Numbered from the stretch's first letter, positions 12,857 to 21,872 are shown. The stretch: 63,095 nt of DNA from Gemmatimonadota bacterium (GCA_026706635.1 JAPOYJ010000013.1:1-63095), one strand, 5' to 3'. The notes: generated by a model not told the origin, from the sequence alone. Translations and numbers: made by a program.

Positions 12857-13753
12857 CTAGTGCTCATGCTGCATCAGCCCTATGAAGACGGCGGAGAGCA
12901 GCGCAAAGATGTAGGCCTGGATCATCGCGATCAGGAGCTCCAGCACCAGGATCGCCGATACGAAGATGTACGAGCCCCCCGCGATGAACCAGCGGCCAAG
13001 GGCCAGGTCGCCGAAGAAGAAGATGAAGCCCAGCAGCGAGAAGATCAGGAGGTGACCCGCCGTCATGTTGGCGAAGAGCCGCATGGCGAGCGCGAAGGGC
13101 TTGACGATCTTGCCGAGGATCTCCACCGGCGTCATCAGCGCCATCATGAGATACTTGACGGCACCCTCGGTTCCGGGTGGCGCGAAGAAGATGGTCTTCA
13201 GATACCCCTTCGGTCCCAGCTTGAAGAAGCCCGCTACCTCGGTGACCACGAAGGTGACGAGAGCGAGCGCCGCCGTGACGGCCAGATTCCCGGTGGCCGA
13301 GCCTCCCCAGGGGACCAGCCCCAGGAGGTTCATCGCGAGGATGAAGAAAAACAGCGTCAGGATCAGCGGCACGAAGCGCTGGTATCCGTGCCCGATGTAC
13401 TCCTTGCATAGATCGTCGCGCAGGAAGACGACGATCGCCTCGATCGCGTTCGCCAGCCCCTTCGGTGCCCGATCGACGCCTTGCGCCGCTACGGTCCGCG
13501 ACGCCCCCAGGATCGTCACGAAGGTGATCACGGCGGCCAGCAGGAGGAGCACGACGTGCTTGGTCGGCGAGAGATCCACCTGGAGGCCAGCGATCGCCAC
13601 CGGGTCCCACTGGGGGAGCCGCACCGCTCCGATCAGGGGCAGCTCGTAGGTGTTCGAGTTGAGGATGTGGTGGGCCAGCATCTCGCCGAGGTCGAACTCG
13701 CCGCCGTGCTCCTGTGCAGTCGCCCCGGGCAGGGGCAGCGATGCGCCTCTCAT
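12857..13753 (-). CDS. atpB: ATP synthase F0 a subunit
   Basis: 298 residues from the ATG at 13753, which overlaps the stop of the preceding gene (ATGA). The frame stays open upstream, but homology begins here. Several membrane helices follow an N-terminal amphipathic stretch. The essential proton-channel Arg is in helix 4 (FALAMRLFANMTAGH), and the C-terminal helix LIAMIQAYIFALLSAVFI carries the conserved Gln and Tyr. It forms the half-channels against the c-ring. Confidence 0.95.
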   Translation of the reverse strand: MRGASLPLPGATAQEHGGEFDLGEMLAHHILNSNTYELPLIGAVRLPQWDPVAIAGLQVDLSPTKHVVLLLLAAVITFVTILGASRTVAAQGVDRAPKGLANAIEAIVVFLRDDLCKEYIGHGYQRFVPLILTLFFFILAMNLLGLVPWGGSATGNLAVTAALALVTFVVTEVAGFFKLGPKGYLKTIFFAPPGTEGAVKYLMMALMTPVEILGKIVKPFALAMRLFANMTAGHLLIFSLLGFIFFFGDLALGRWFIAGGSYIFVSAILVLELLIAMIQAYIFALLSAVFIGLMQHEH

Positions 13754-14133
13754 TCGGCGGATGGCACCCCGACGGCGGTGGTGCGGCGGTACTCGATCAG
13801 CGGCTCGGCGAAGGCGAGGCCGATCGTGAAGCCGCCTAGCGCCACGACGAAGGGGAGCGGCTCCGCCCACCCGGTGGCGACCACGGCCACAACCCCGCCC
13901 AGGAGTACGAGAACCCTCATCGCGAAGCCGGTCGCGAGTGCGGCCAGGAACCGGTCGGTCCTGGATCGCCACCCGCGCAGCGCGAGGGAGGCGGGGAGCT
14001 GCGTCGCGAGGGTCAGCGCCCCGGCGGCGGCGGTGGAACGCCGGGCACCCTCGCCGCCCAGGAGGAAGGCGCCTAGGGTGACGACCGCCACCACAGCCAC
14101 GGCGGCGCCGGCGAAGTAGAGCGAAGACCTCAA
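13750..14133 (-). CDS. AtpI-like membrane protein of the ATP synthase locus
   Basis: 127 residues from a TTG at 14133 that overlaps the atpZ stop (TTGA). It contains four probable hydrophobic helices (YFAGAAVAVVAVVTLGAFLL, a segment around AAGALTLATQL, VLVLLGGVVAVVAT and FVVALGGFTIGLAFAEPLIEY). Sequence similarity to known AtpI is weak. Position between atpZ and atpB, and size, match the atpI slot, where family members help c-ring assembly. The role is inferred from position. Confidence 0.65.
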   Translation of the reverse strand: MRSSLYFAGAAVAVVAVVTLGAFLLGGEGARRSTAAAGALTLATQLPASLALRGWRSRTDRFLAALATGFAMRVLVLLGGVVAVVATGWAEPLPFVVALGGFTIGLAFAEPLIEYRRTTAVGVPSAE

Positions 14134-14432
14134 GGTGCCGCTTCCCCTTCGTGGCGATCGCTGGACGAGCTCTCTGCTGGCTGCGGGGGACGCAACGACT
14201 GGGGCCCACGGGGTTGCCCAGCCCTCGCCCACAGGCTCACGGCCCCCCCGGCGATGCCCAGGATGGCCCCCGCGATGCCCAGGAGAGGCGTGGTCCCCAG
14301 CCGCCCGTCGAGTGCCAGTCCAGCCCAGCCGAAGACGATGATCGAGAGCGCCCAGGCCACCCCGAGCGCCGCCTCGCCGTAGTGGCGAACGGGCGCGCCT
14401 ACGCTTCGCCTGCGGGCGCGGAGGTGTTTCAC
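14130..14432 (-). CDS. atpZ: AtpZ/AtpI family F0F1-ATPase accessory protein
   Basis: 100 residues, two membrane helices in the ATPase_gene1 pattern (GVAWALSIIVFGWAGLALDGRLGTTPLLGIAGAILGI region, with the G-x-x-LD-x2-L-G-T-x-P turn) followed by a hydrophilic tail. Members of this family promote c-ring assembly or act as a Mg/Ca channel with AtpI. First gene of the atp locus; its stop codon overlaps the next start. Confidence 0.75.
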   Translation of the reverse strand: MKHLRARRRSVGAPVRHYGEAALGVAWALSIIVFGWAGLALDGRLGTTPLLGIAGAILGIAGGAVSLWARAGQPRGPQSLRPPQPAESSSSDRHEGEAAP

Positions 14433-14523
14433 GCTGTCTCCTCAGGTCCCCATGGTGCACCCACGCCGGACGCCGTGCCGGAGTAACCCAGACCAAGGCT
14501 CCGCAGGGCGCGGAGACCGGCGA

Positions 14524-14551
14524 AAGCTAACGCGTGCGAGGAATTTGGCAA
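14524..14551 (-). promoter_or_regulatory. Candidate promoter of the atp operon
   Basis: On the minus strand TTGCCA (14551-14546) is followed after 16 bp by TAGCTT (14529-14524), about 90 bases before the atpZ start. The match to a housekeeping sigma factor is moderate. The 309-base gap 14433-14741 holds no convincing gene on either strand, so the operon promoter should be in it; this site is the best candidate seen by eye. Confidence 0.3.
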
Positions 14552-14741
14552 CCGGAATGTCGGGCGCAGCTCAAGCGCGGCCAGCGGCTTCGACTTCGCC
14601 TTCCGAAGCTTCGCGGGCCGAGGTTCCGGCGGCGCGACCGGGGGACGGTTTGCCTGACCGCCAGGCAGCTCTGGCCCAGCCTGAAGCGCAGGTCCCCGCT
14701 GAGACGGGACTCCGCGACGAATGTCGGGGGGTCGTGGAAGA

Positions 14742-15536
14742 CTACCTCGACTCCACGGGCAGACTTCGGAATCGTATCGATCCGACAACACCAAAACCAT
14801 TCTCGACGTTCTGCAACGGCGGTACCGAGAGGCTCCCTCGGCCCATTCCCGATGTCATGTACTCATGCAGTTCCCTGCTGGCAGCGGCCACGTCGAGGGT
14901 GATGGGAGGAACCGCATCGTCAATGGCGGAGTCTGGAACGACGGTCGCGATCGACGTGCCGTCCACATCGGCATACCACCCCTTGGGGTTCTCGACACGA
15001 ATGGGCGGATGCAGCCGCCGCAGAGCAACGAAGTACCGGTGGGCCCCGACGCTCCGGGTCCACGATGCGTCCAGCTTGGCGGAGGCTCCGGCAGTGGTGA
15101 GCACGGCCTCCCGCACCTCGAAGTCACCGACCACAAGGGTGTGGCCTCTCGCGGTGCGGTAGCCCCCCGCCGACACTTCGACCATGTAGGCGGCACCCGG
15201 ATCGAGCGGTGCGCCCGGATCCACGCAGAACAGGGTGCCATGGATCCTTGAGGTCGCCCACTGTCCGCCACATTGCGGCCGCTCGCTCTCTTCGGCGGTG
15301 GCGACCAGCATCCAGGAGAACCCTCCCGCCTGCCGGACACCCCGGTACAGCTTGGCGGTCACGGACACCGGTCCGGCGGCTGTGGCGATGGGCCGCGCCC
15401 ACACAGCGTGCGCCGCAGAGTCGGGGTCGAGCAACGCCACCATGACCAGCCTGTCGTCCTGCACTTCCGGGTAGTGGAGGCCGCAGGCCAAAAGCCATCC
15501 CGCGGCGGCCGGGGCCAAGGCAAAGAGGCGTCGCAC
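14742..15536 (-). CDS. DUF4249-like outer-membrane lipoprotein
   Basis: 264 residues from a GTG at 15536. The signal VRRLFALAPAAAGWLLAC ends in a lipobox Cys, so the protein is probably lipid-anchored. The body has the beta-rich DUF4249 pattern: SVTAKLYRG near residue 50, a CGGQW segment, LDPGAAYMVEVSAGGYRTARG, then a domain ending in VGSIRFRSLPV. In Bacteroidota and Gemmatimonadota such proteins partner TonB-dependent receptors. It begins 5 bases after the receptor's stop codon, so it is the last gene of a three-gene operon. The substrate is not readable from sequence. Confidence 0.7.
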   Translation of the reverse strand: MRRLFALAPAAAGWLLACGLHYPEVQDDRLVMVALLDPDSAAHAVWARPIATAAGPVSVTAKLYRGVRQAGGFSWMLVATAEESERPQCGGQWATSRIHGTLFCVDPGAPLDPGAAYMVEVSAGGYRTARGHTLVVGDFEVREAVLTTAGASAKLDASWTRSVGAHRYFVALRRLHPPIRVENPKGWYADVDGTSIATVVPDSAIDDAVPPITLDVAAASRELHEYMTSGMGRGSLSVPPLQNVENGFGVVGSIRFRSLPVESR

Positions 15537-15540
15537 CGGA

Positions 15541-17826
15541 CTAGAAGCGGAAGTCCACCCCGACGAAGGGAACCCGGGGGATCTGCTTTCTGGAATGCCG
15601 CCCGGCGGTATAGCTGTACGGATTATCATGGTCCGTGAGGTTGGCAACCGAGAGGAACGGAGTGATCCTCGCCGATCCCCAGTGGATCGCGCGGCGGATC
15701 GACACGTCGACGCGGGCGTAGTAGGGAGCCCGTCCCTGAACATCCGAGAAGACAATGTAACGATCGCCGCTGCGGCCCAAACCCCTGAGGAGGTCGTTCC
15801 GGGTTTCAGCCCCATGGCCGTCGTTGCCTATCGTGTTGGGGTCGTATCGGATACCGTGGTACGATCCCAGCTCCACCCAGAACGGCGTGCCGGTCGCAAC
15901 GACGGCGCGGAGGGAAGCACTCCAGCCGCGCCACCCCGGCATCGTCACGACCGCGTCCAACTTGTGCCGCCGGTCCCACGCGGCGAGATAGTCGGCGCTT
16001 CCAGAGCTGGCAAGGCGCACGCGCATCCACTGGTAGGATATCCACCCGCGCAGGCGGCCGCCGTGTCGTTGAGCCGTCACCTCCCACCCGTAGGCATCGC
16101 CGTCGTGGAATGCCATCTCCGACACCAAGCGAGACGACTGGGGGCGCCAGCTCGGGATGCTGCGGAAACGCCTTGTCCAGCCCCCAACCGAACCCGTCCA
16201 GCGCTCGCCCTTCCAGGCGTCCAGGGCCAGACTTGCCCCATCGGCCGACGACGCTGGCTGCCCGCGCTCCCGCGTAAACCACATCGGCGCCCCCGGCAGC
16301 GGGAATCGGTCGTCGTGGAGCACCGAAAGGAACTGGTGGGTTCGGTCCACGCTGGCGCTCACAGCCAGTGGGCCGAGGTGGAGACGCGCCGCCAGACGAG
16401 GCTCGAGAAACCGCAGGGAAGCGCTCCGTTCGACGCTCGCCCTGACCCCTGGCGCCAACCGGAGAGGGCCGATCCACTGCTCGATTTCGCCGAAGACGGA
16501 CAGGTGCAGGTAGGAATCCGACGCGTCTCCTTCCACATAGGCGCCCGCACCCGAACCGTCCAGGGACACGGGGCCTCCCTCGACTGCCACGCCTGCCCGA
16601 AATCCCGTCCGATCGCGACTCGCCGAGACCTCTCCACGCAAGCCTAGCGCCAGAACCTCGTTGCGCGCCGTTCGCGGATCCTCCCCCGTCCTAGTGGCCA
16701 GAGTCGTCTCGTACCGGCTCGCGTACGCTGTAACGTCACTCGACACCCGGTTCCCGCCGACCCAAGTCCAGGCCAGTGACGAAACCAGATTCGACCACCG
16801 CGAATCGAACCAGCCGCCGACGCCGCCCAATTCCCAGGCGAACCGGTCGTCCGAGGCCAACATAGACAACGCCAGCCGGTGTTCCTCGTTCGGGTAGGCG
16901 TGCAGTCCCAGGCTCAGGTCGTGGAAAGCGTAGGGTCCGCCAACCCGGAAGGCATCCACCGTGGCTTGGCGACCGGCCGCCAGCCAGCGCACGCCTCCCC
17001 ACGGGAGCACCCCGTTGGCCATCGCCCGCACGCCCAGAAGGCTCAGCCCGCCGCTAGTCGACGGCGCGTCCGGCTGGCCGCCCGCTCGCTGCCGGACCGA
17101 TACGACCCCGGAGAGCGCGCCACCGTAACGCGCCGGAATCGAGCCCTTGTACAACTCGGCGGTCTCGACCGCGTCCGAGTTGAACACGCTGAACATCCCA
17201 AAGAGGTGGTAGGGGCCGAAGACCGGCGCCCCCTCCCACCGGACGCTGATCTGGTCCGAATTGCCCCCGCGCACATACATCCCGGCATTGAAGTCATTGA
17301 CGCCACTCACACCCGCGAGACTCCGCAGACTTCGAAACACGTCAGCTTCGACCATTGCCGGCACTGCCCTTACCTGCGACGATGTCATGCCCACCGCACC
17401 GACCGCCACTTCGCGGTCGAAGATGACCCGTGCCAACTCGCGTGAGCTAGCGCCCGCCCGGTTCGCCTCCACCGTCAGGGCACCCAGCTCGGTTGCGGAC
17501 CGCACCAGCAACAGCTCCGAAGTTCCCCTCTCCAATGCAACCGCCAGCACCGTGTCCACGGGCTGGTAACCAGACCGGACCACGACCGCCCGCACCAGCT
17601 GGCCACCTTCCGCGGGAACGGCCTCCACAACCCCCAGACCGTCGGTTACCAGCGTCACGCCGCTCTCCGGGAAAGTCACAACTGCCCCGGAGAGCGGCGC
17701 TCCCGACGACGCGTCCAGAACCCGCACGCTCCACCCGGGCGCCGAAACCTCCTGCGCAGTACCGAGCGCTGGCGCGAGACATGCGCAGGCCCACGCCACC
17801 AGCGGCACGGTCCTGGGGGAACTCAC
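15541..17826 (-). CDS. TonB-dependent receptor with carboxypeptidase-like N-terminal domain
   Basis: 761 residues. A signal peptide ends at GTAQE. A carboxypeptidase-regulatory-like domain (SVRVLDASSGAPLSGAVV, residues ~33-110) precedes the plug (residues ~140-240: VEADVFRSLRSLAGV, MYVRGGNSDQISVRWEGAPV, YKGSIPARYGGALSGVVSV), then a 22-strand-type barrel ending in an aromatic residue (VGVDFRF), as outer-membrane barrels require. It takes up a large or scarce ligand with TonB/ExbBD energy; the ligand is unknown. No TonB box is obvious. Cotranscribed with the upstream membrane protein and the downstream DUF4249 lipoprotein. Confidence 0.88.
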   Translation of the reverse strand: MSSPRTVPLVAWACACLAPALGTAQEVSAPGWSVRVLDASSGAPLSGAVVTFPESGVTLVTDGLGVVEAVPAEGGQLVRAVVVRSGYQPVDTVLAVALERGTSELLLVRSATELGALTVEANRAGASSRELARVIFDREVAVGAVGMTSSQVRAVPAMVEADVFRSLRSLAGVSGVNDFNAGMYVRGGNSDQISVRWEGAPVFGPYHLFGMFSVFNSDAVETAELYKGSIPARYGGALSGVVSVRQRAGGQPDAPSTSGGLSLLGVRAMANGVLPWGGVRWLAAGRQATVDAFRVGGPYAFHDLSLGLHAYPNEEHRLALSMLASDDRFAWELGGVGGWFDSRWSNLVSSLAWTWVGGNRVSSDVTAYASRYETTLATRTGEDPRTARNEVLALGLRGEVSASRDRTGFRAGVAVEGGPVSLDGSGAGAYVEGDASDSYLHLSVFGEIEQWIGPLRLAPGVRASVERSASLRFLEPRLAARLHLGPLAVSASVDRTHQFLSVLHDDRFPLPGAPMWFTRERGQPASSADGASLALDAWKGERWTGSVGGWTRRFRSIPSWRPQSSRLVSEMAFHDGDAYGWEVTAQRHGGRLRGWISYQWMRVRLASSGSADYLAAWDRRHKLDAVVTMPGWRGWSASLRAVVATGTPFWVELGSYHGIRYDPNTIGNDGHGAETRNDLLRGLGRSGDRYIVFSDVQGRAPYYARVDVSIRRAIHWGSARITPFLSVANLTDHDNPYSYTAGRHSRKQIPRVPFVGVDFRF

Positions 17827-17844
17827 TGGGGCAATTCCGCCGCG

Positions 17845-18471
17845 TCAGAGATGCAGCGCGACCCCCATGGCCAACTGCCCCTGAGGCGTCACTCCGAGAT
17901 CGAGGCTCGCGTCAACGAAGGGGGGGCGCTCAACTCCCCCGCTCCAAGCCGGGCGCCGCCACGCCGTCAGCATCGCCGAGACCATCGACCAGCCCCAGCC
18001 CCCATAGAATGCGGAGACACCCAACACCCCGACAGGGCCTAAGCTCTGTATGCACGCCACGGGCGTTCGTGGCCCCGACCTCTTCAGCTCGCCCCGGCAC
18101 GACAAGTGGAGACCGAGTTCCATGAGCCCAAATCCGCCCGCCGTTAGCGCCAAGGGCTTGAGTCCGCGTCGCACATCGCCAGCATACAAGTGGGCAACGA
18201 GAGGCGCAATTTGCAGCCCCGCAACCCCCGCCACCCCGCCGTCCAGGCCGAAGACCACGGCAATCGGCAGCCCGACTGCGATCCCCCCGGCCAGGGTTGC
18301 GTCCGCGACCCTCAGAAGTGGGTTTGCGCCCTTGCCTGCCACCTCGCCTTCGACCTGCTGGGCGTTGGCGGACTGGGCGCTAACGGACCCACCGAGGATC
18401 GGCGCGCACCCCGCCGCGAGACACAGCAGCAGCGCGCTGCGGTTCGACACCAGGCGTCGTCGTCTGAGCAT
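17845..18471 (-). CDS. Exported or membrane protein of unknown function
   Basis: 208 residues, first gene of the TonB receptor operon (18 bases before the receptor). The N-terminus (RRRRLVSNRSALLLCLAAGCAPILGGSVSAQS) is a signal peptide with a possible lipobox Cys. Two or three Gly/Ala-rich hydrophobic segments follow (LAGGIAVGLPIAVVFGL, LTAGGFGLMELGLHL, a Gly/Trp-rich stretch), and the end (LGVTPQGQLAMGVALHL) resembles a beta strand. I do not recognise the family. Context suggests an accessory role in uptake. Confidence 0.6.
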   Translation of the reverse strand: MLRRRRLVSNRSALLLCLAAGCAPILGGSVSAQSANAQQVEGEVAGKGANPLLRVADATLAGGIAVGLPIAVVFGLDGGVAGVAGLQIAPLVAHLYAGDVRRGLKPLALTAGGFGLMELGLHLSCRGELKRSGPRTPVACIQSLGPVGVLGVSAFYGGWGWSMVSAMLTAWRRPAWSGGVERPPFVDASLDLGVTPQGQLAMGVALHL

Positions 18472-18703
18472 CCGGGCACCCCTCCCTCCTGACGGCCTGA
18501 CGGGAATGGTCGGCGAGGGCGACCTTACCGTAGGCGGTGGAGGGACGGCCTGTCAAGTCGGCGGGAATCGTGGGCCTGCCCGCCACACTTGGAGTTGGGG
18601 CCGGTTTCGCCCATTATCGAAGTACAGTGATTCCACAATTCGGCTCGCCGCTAGCAGCCTACGCGGGGGTGTCTCGGGTGCTGGCGCACGAAGGAGCACC
18701 GCC
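18472..18703. other. Divergent intergenic region
   Basis: A 232-base gap between the minus-strand uptake operon and the plus-strand CorC gene, so promoters for both must lie here or in the flanking ends. AAGGAG at 18691-18696 is the ribosome binding site that fixes the TTG start at 18704. No clear -35/-10 pair was identified. Confidence 0.4.
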
Positions 18704-19954
18704 TTGACGTTGATCGAAGCGCTTGTGGCCGCCTTCGTGGTCCTGCTGGCGCTCTCGGGCGGTCTCTCCGCGACGCTCGCCGCGGTGCTCGGGATCAGCG
18801 AGTCCAGGGCGCGCATACTCGACGGCGAGGGGTTCGCGGGTGCCGGGCCGCTCCTGGCGCTGCGCTCGGACAGGGCCGCCATCGGCCGCCTGGGGGTCGC
18901 CCGCGTGGTGTGCAGCCTGCTGGCCACGGCGGCGGGAGCGGGTGCGGTCGCCGTCGTCTGGGGCGGGCGGGCGCTGTGGATCGGCGGCTTTACCGTGGTG
19001 ACGGCGATTCTCGTCCTCGGCGAGTTCGCACCGCGCAAGCTCGCGGCCCGCGCACCGGTCAGGGTGGCGTTGTTCGGGGCGCCGATTCTCGTCAGGATCG
19101 GAGCCTTCCTGGGTCGGCTGGTGCGCCCACTGCAGGCGCTGGGGCGGTTGGTGTCGCGCCGGTCGCCGAGGGAGGAGGCCTCGGAGGAGGAGCGGCAGGT
19201 CCGCGAGGTCCTCGAGATCGGGACCGAGATCGGCGTCGTCGAGTCGGACGAGACTCGGCTGATCGAGCGGGCCTTCCGGCTGGACGAGCTGAATGCGTGG
19301 GACGCGATGACGCCTCGTGTCGACATCGTGGCCCTGGAGGATTCGCGCACGCTGGCCGATGTCATCCCCGAGCTCGAGAACCTGCCCCACTCGCGCGTCC
19401 CGGTGTACGGCGGGAGCATCGACGACGTGACCGGAATACTCTACGTGCGGGATGCGTACCGGGCGTACGTGGCCGGAGAGCACGACACGCCTCTCTCGCA
19501 GCTGGCCCGCCCGCCGGTCTTCCTTCCCGGCTCGCTCTCGCTCGCCAAGCTCCTCGCCGACTTCCGCGCCCGCCGGGTGCACGTCGGCATTGTGGCCGAC
19601 GAGTTCGGGGGAACCGACGGCCTCATCACCCTGGAGGATGTGCTCGAGGAGCTCGTCGGAGACATCGTCGACGAGACGGACGTCGACGAGGACCCGCTGA
19701 CCCGGCTGTCGCCGGAGGAGGTGATCGCTTCGGGCGGGGCGGAGCTGCGCGACCTGAACGAGCGCTTCGGGGTGTCGCTTCCCGAGGACGAGAACAGGTC
19801 GCTGAACGGCTTCATCCTCGAGGAGCTGGGACGGGTCCCGGAGCCGGGGACGACTCTCGAGGCCGAAGGTGTGAAGATCGAGGTCGTCAAGGCATCGGAG
19901 ACGCAGGTGATCCGGGCGCGCATCCGTCGCGTCGCGCCCAGCCGTGGCAGGTGA
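18704..19954 (+). CDS. CorC/HlyC-family (CNNM-type) membrane protein with CBS pair
   Basis: 416 residues from the TTG at 18704 (AAGGAG, 7-nt spacing); the frame is open further upstream but without homology. Domains: DUF21 membrane domain (residues ~1-150, several helices including VTAILVLGEFAPRKLAAR with the conserved GE-x-x-P), tandem CBS domains (~190-310: DAMTPRVDIVAL, VGIVADEFGGTDGLITLEDVLEELVGDI) and a C-terminal CorC domain (~330-410). The family contains Mg2+/Co2+ exporters (MpfA, CNNM) regulated by nucleotide binding at the CBS pair. It overlaps the next gene by 11 bases, so translation is likely coupled. Confidence 0.85.
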   Translation: MTLIEALVAAFVVLLALSGGLSATLAAVLGISESRARILDGEGFAGAGPLLALRSDRAAIGRLGVARVVCSLLATAAGAGAVAVVWGGRALWIGGFTVVTAILVLGEFAPRKLAARAPVRVALFGAPILVRIGAFLGRLVRPLQALGRLVSRRSPREEASEEERQVREVLEIGTEIGVVESDETRLIERAFRLDELNAWDAMTPRVDIVALEDSRTLADVIPELENLPHSRVPVYGGSIDDVTGILYVRDAYRAYVAGEHDTPLSQLARPPVFLPGSLSLAKLLADFRARRVHVGIVADEFGGTDGLITLEDVLEELVGDIVDETDVDEDPLTRLSPEEVIASGGAELRDLNERFGVSLPEDENRSLNGFILEELGRVPEPGTTLEAEGVKIEVVKASETQVIRARIRRVAPSRGR

Positions 19955-20582
19955 CGCCCGGTTGGCCCGGATCATCCCCTTTGGGGGGCGCTCGCCCCGG
20001 ATCGCCAAGTCGGCCTTCGTGGCACCGACCGCCGTCGTGATCGGCGACGTCGTGGTCGGGGCGAGCGCGAGCGTCTGGTTCGGGGCGGTGCTCCGGGGCG
20101 ATCACTCCGAGAACGGCATCCGGATCGGGGCGCGCTCGAACGTGCAGGAGAACTCGGTCGTGCACACGAGCGAACAGGGCCCCACCGTGCTGGAGGAGGG
20201 GGTGACGGTCGGCCACGGCGCACTCATGGAGAGCTGCCGCATCGGAACGCGAACGGTGGTCGGGATGGGCGCGGTGATCCTGCAGCGCGCCGAGGTGGGG
20301 GGGCGGTGCGTGCTCGCGGCCGGTGCCGTGGTGAAGGAGGGCGCCACCATCCCGCCGGGGAGCATGGTGGCGGGTGTCCCCGGCCGGGTGAGGCCTCTCA
20401 GCGAGGCGGCCGCCGGGTGGATCGACCGCAGCGCCGAGCACTACGTCGAGCTCGGCCGGAGGTTCAGAGCGGAGCTGGGCCGAGGCGGCCTCTGCGAGCT
20501 CTGCGGGGGCGTGACGGTGGAGCGGCACTGCAAGGTCACATGCCTGAACTGCGGGTACCAGCGGGACTGCAGCGATCCGTGA
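19944..20582 (+). CDS. Gamma-carbonic-anhydrase-like hexapeptide protein with C-terminal zinc ribbon
   Basis: 212 residues. The first ~175 form a left-handed beta-helix (hexapeptide repeats) with the family landmarks WFGAVLRGD, NVQENSVVHT and VTVGHGA. Zn-ligand equivalents: the His of VVHT and the His of VGHG are present, but the third (the His in the usual MLHGC) is replaced: the sequence reads GALMESC, placing Glu there. The C-terminal ~40 residues carry six Cys (CELC, HCKVTC, CGYQRDC), a zinc-ribbon tail not found in standard members (~175 residues). Carbonic anhydrase activity is therefore uncertain. Overlaps the CorC gene; 7 bases before the sulfite oxidase gene. Confidence 0.75.
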   Translation: MAGDARLARIIPFGGRSPRIAKSAFVAPTAVVIGDVVVGASASVWFGAVLRGDHSENGIRIGARSNVQENSVVHTSEQGPTVLEEGVTVGHGALMESCRIGTRTVVGMGAVILQRAEVGGRCVLAAGAVVKEGATIPPGSMVAGVPGRVRPLSEAAAGWIDRSAEHYVELGRRFRAELGRGGLCELCGGVTVERHCKVTCLNCGYQRDCSDP

Positions 20583-20589
20583 GCGGGGG

Positions 20590-21819
20590 GTGTCTGTGAA
20601 GAGGAGAGCGGAGGTGGTCAGCCGGAGAGAGGCGCTGGCGCTGATGGCGGCGGGAGTGGGCGCGGCCGCCTGTGCGCCCGAGGGCGCAAGAGAAGGCGGT
20701 TCGGGGACCGGCGATGGCTCGGAGCTGGCACCCGGAGCGCGCACCGGAGGCGGGGGCGACGCTACGGCCCGGATCTGGGTGAAGGATCCCGCGCGGTTCG
20801 TCCGGCACGGCACCAACCTGGAGACGCGCCTGGAGGAGCTCGACGGCCTCCTCACCCCGAACGACCTCTTCTTCGTGCGCAATCACGCGCCCACGCCGCT
20901 GATCGACCCGGGTTCGTATCTGCTCTCGGTGGGCGGGCCCGGCGCCAGGTCGGAGGTTCGACTGACTCTAGACGACCTGCGCGCGCTCCCCAGCCAGACG
21001 CTGATCGCCTACATCGAGTGCGCGGGGAACTGGCGCGGTTTCTTCCAGTCGGTCACCGGGCGCACGGCGGCAGGCAGCCAGTGGGGCACGGGCGCGGTCG
21101 GGTGCGCCGAGTGGAGCGGCCCCAGCCTCGCCGACGTGCTGGCGGTCGCGGGTGTGCGCGACGACGCGCTCGAGGTGAATGTGATCGGGCTCGACGACGG
21201 GGCGTGGGAGCGCCCCATGCCGCTCGAGAAGGCGCTCGATCCCGCCACGATCCTGGCGCTCACGATGAATGGCGAGCCGCTGCCGCCTGATCACGGCTTT
21301 CCCGTGCGCGCCGTGGTGCCCGGGTGGGTGGGGTCGTCGAGCGTGAAGTGGGTGGGGCACGTCGAGGTGGCGACCGAGAGGGTGTGGGTGCGCGCGAACA
21401 CGTCGTCGTACGTGCTGGTGGGCGAGGAGTGGCCTGCGGAACGGTACGCGCCCGCCGACGGAGCGCCGATCACGACGGGCAGCGTGAAGAGCGCGCTGGC
21501 GTTGCCGAGGCCAGCCCGGATAGGTGCCGGGAGGCACAGGTTGAGGGGGTTCGCCTACTCGCCGCAAGGACCGGTGGCGCGGGTGGAGTGGAGCGCGGAC
21601 GATGGACCGTGGGGCGAGGCGCGGCTGATCGGGGCGTCGGCGGACCATCCGTACGCCTGGAGCCGCTTCGAGTTCGTGTGGGAGGCCACGGCTGGGGAAC
21701 ACGTGCTGCGCACCCGGGCCACCGACGCGTCGGGAGAGACCCAGCCGCTCGAGGGTGTCTACAACGAGAAGGGCTACCTGCTGAATGTGGCGCTGGCGCA
21801 CCCGGTGGAGGTGGTTTAG
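20590..21819 (+). CDS. Sulfite oxidase-like molybdopterin enzyme
   Basis: 409 residues from GTG 20590 (or GTG 20596). The N-terminus has a Tat-type motif (SRREALALMAAG) ending in an AAAC lipobox-like site, so it is probably exported folded. The SUOX-type molybdopterin fold follows: FFVRNHAPTP near residue 95, the Mo-ligand Cys in YIECAGNWRG near residue 140, SVKWVGHVEV near 255, and a C-terminal Mo-co dimerisation domain (residues ~310-405, FAYSPQGPVARVEWSADDG). It oxidises sulfite and passes electrons to a c-type cytochrome; one is encoded next. The TAG stop codon belongs to a repeat end (21817-21831). Confidence 0.85.
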   Translation: MSVKRRAEVVSRREALALMAAGVGAAACAPEGAREGGSGTGDGSELAPGARTGGGGDATARIWVKDPARFVRHGTNLETRLEELDGLLTPNDLFFVRNHAPTPLIDPGSYLLSVGGPGARSEVRLTLDDLRALPSQTLIAYIECAGNWRGFFQSVTGRTAAGSQWGTGAVGCAEWSGPSLADVLAVAGVRDDALEVNVIGLDDGAWERPMPLEKALDPATILALTMNGEPLPPDHGFPVRAVVPGWVGSSSVKWVGHVEVATERVWVRANTSSYVLVGEEWPAERYAPADGAPITTGSVKSALALPRPARIGAGRHRLRGFAYSPQGPVARVEWSADDGPWGEARLIGASADHPYAWSRFEFVWEATAGEHVLRTRATDASGETQPLEGVYNEKGYLLNVALAHPVEVV

Positions 21820-21831
21820 CAGCCCGTGGAC
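21817..21831. repeat. Solo end of a palindromic element
   Basis: TAGCAGCCCGTGGAC is identical to the first 15 bases of the element end at 22373-22387. No matching opposite end follows. The TAG is the stop codon of the preceding oxidase gene, so the insertion (or its excision scar) defines that protein's C-terminus. Confidence 0.6.
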
Positions 21832-21872
21832 GACCCATCCTACCCATACACTCATCTATTGCTCGCCCATAC

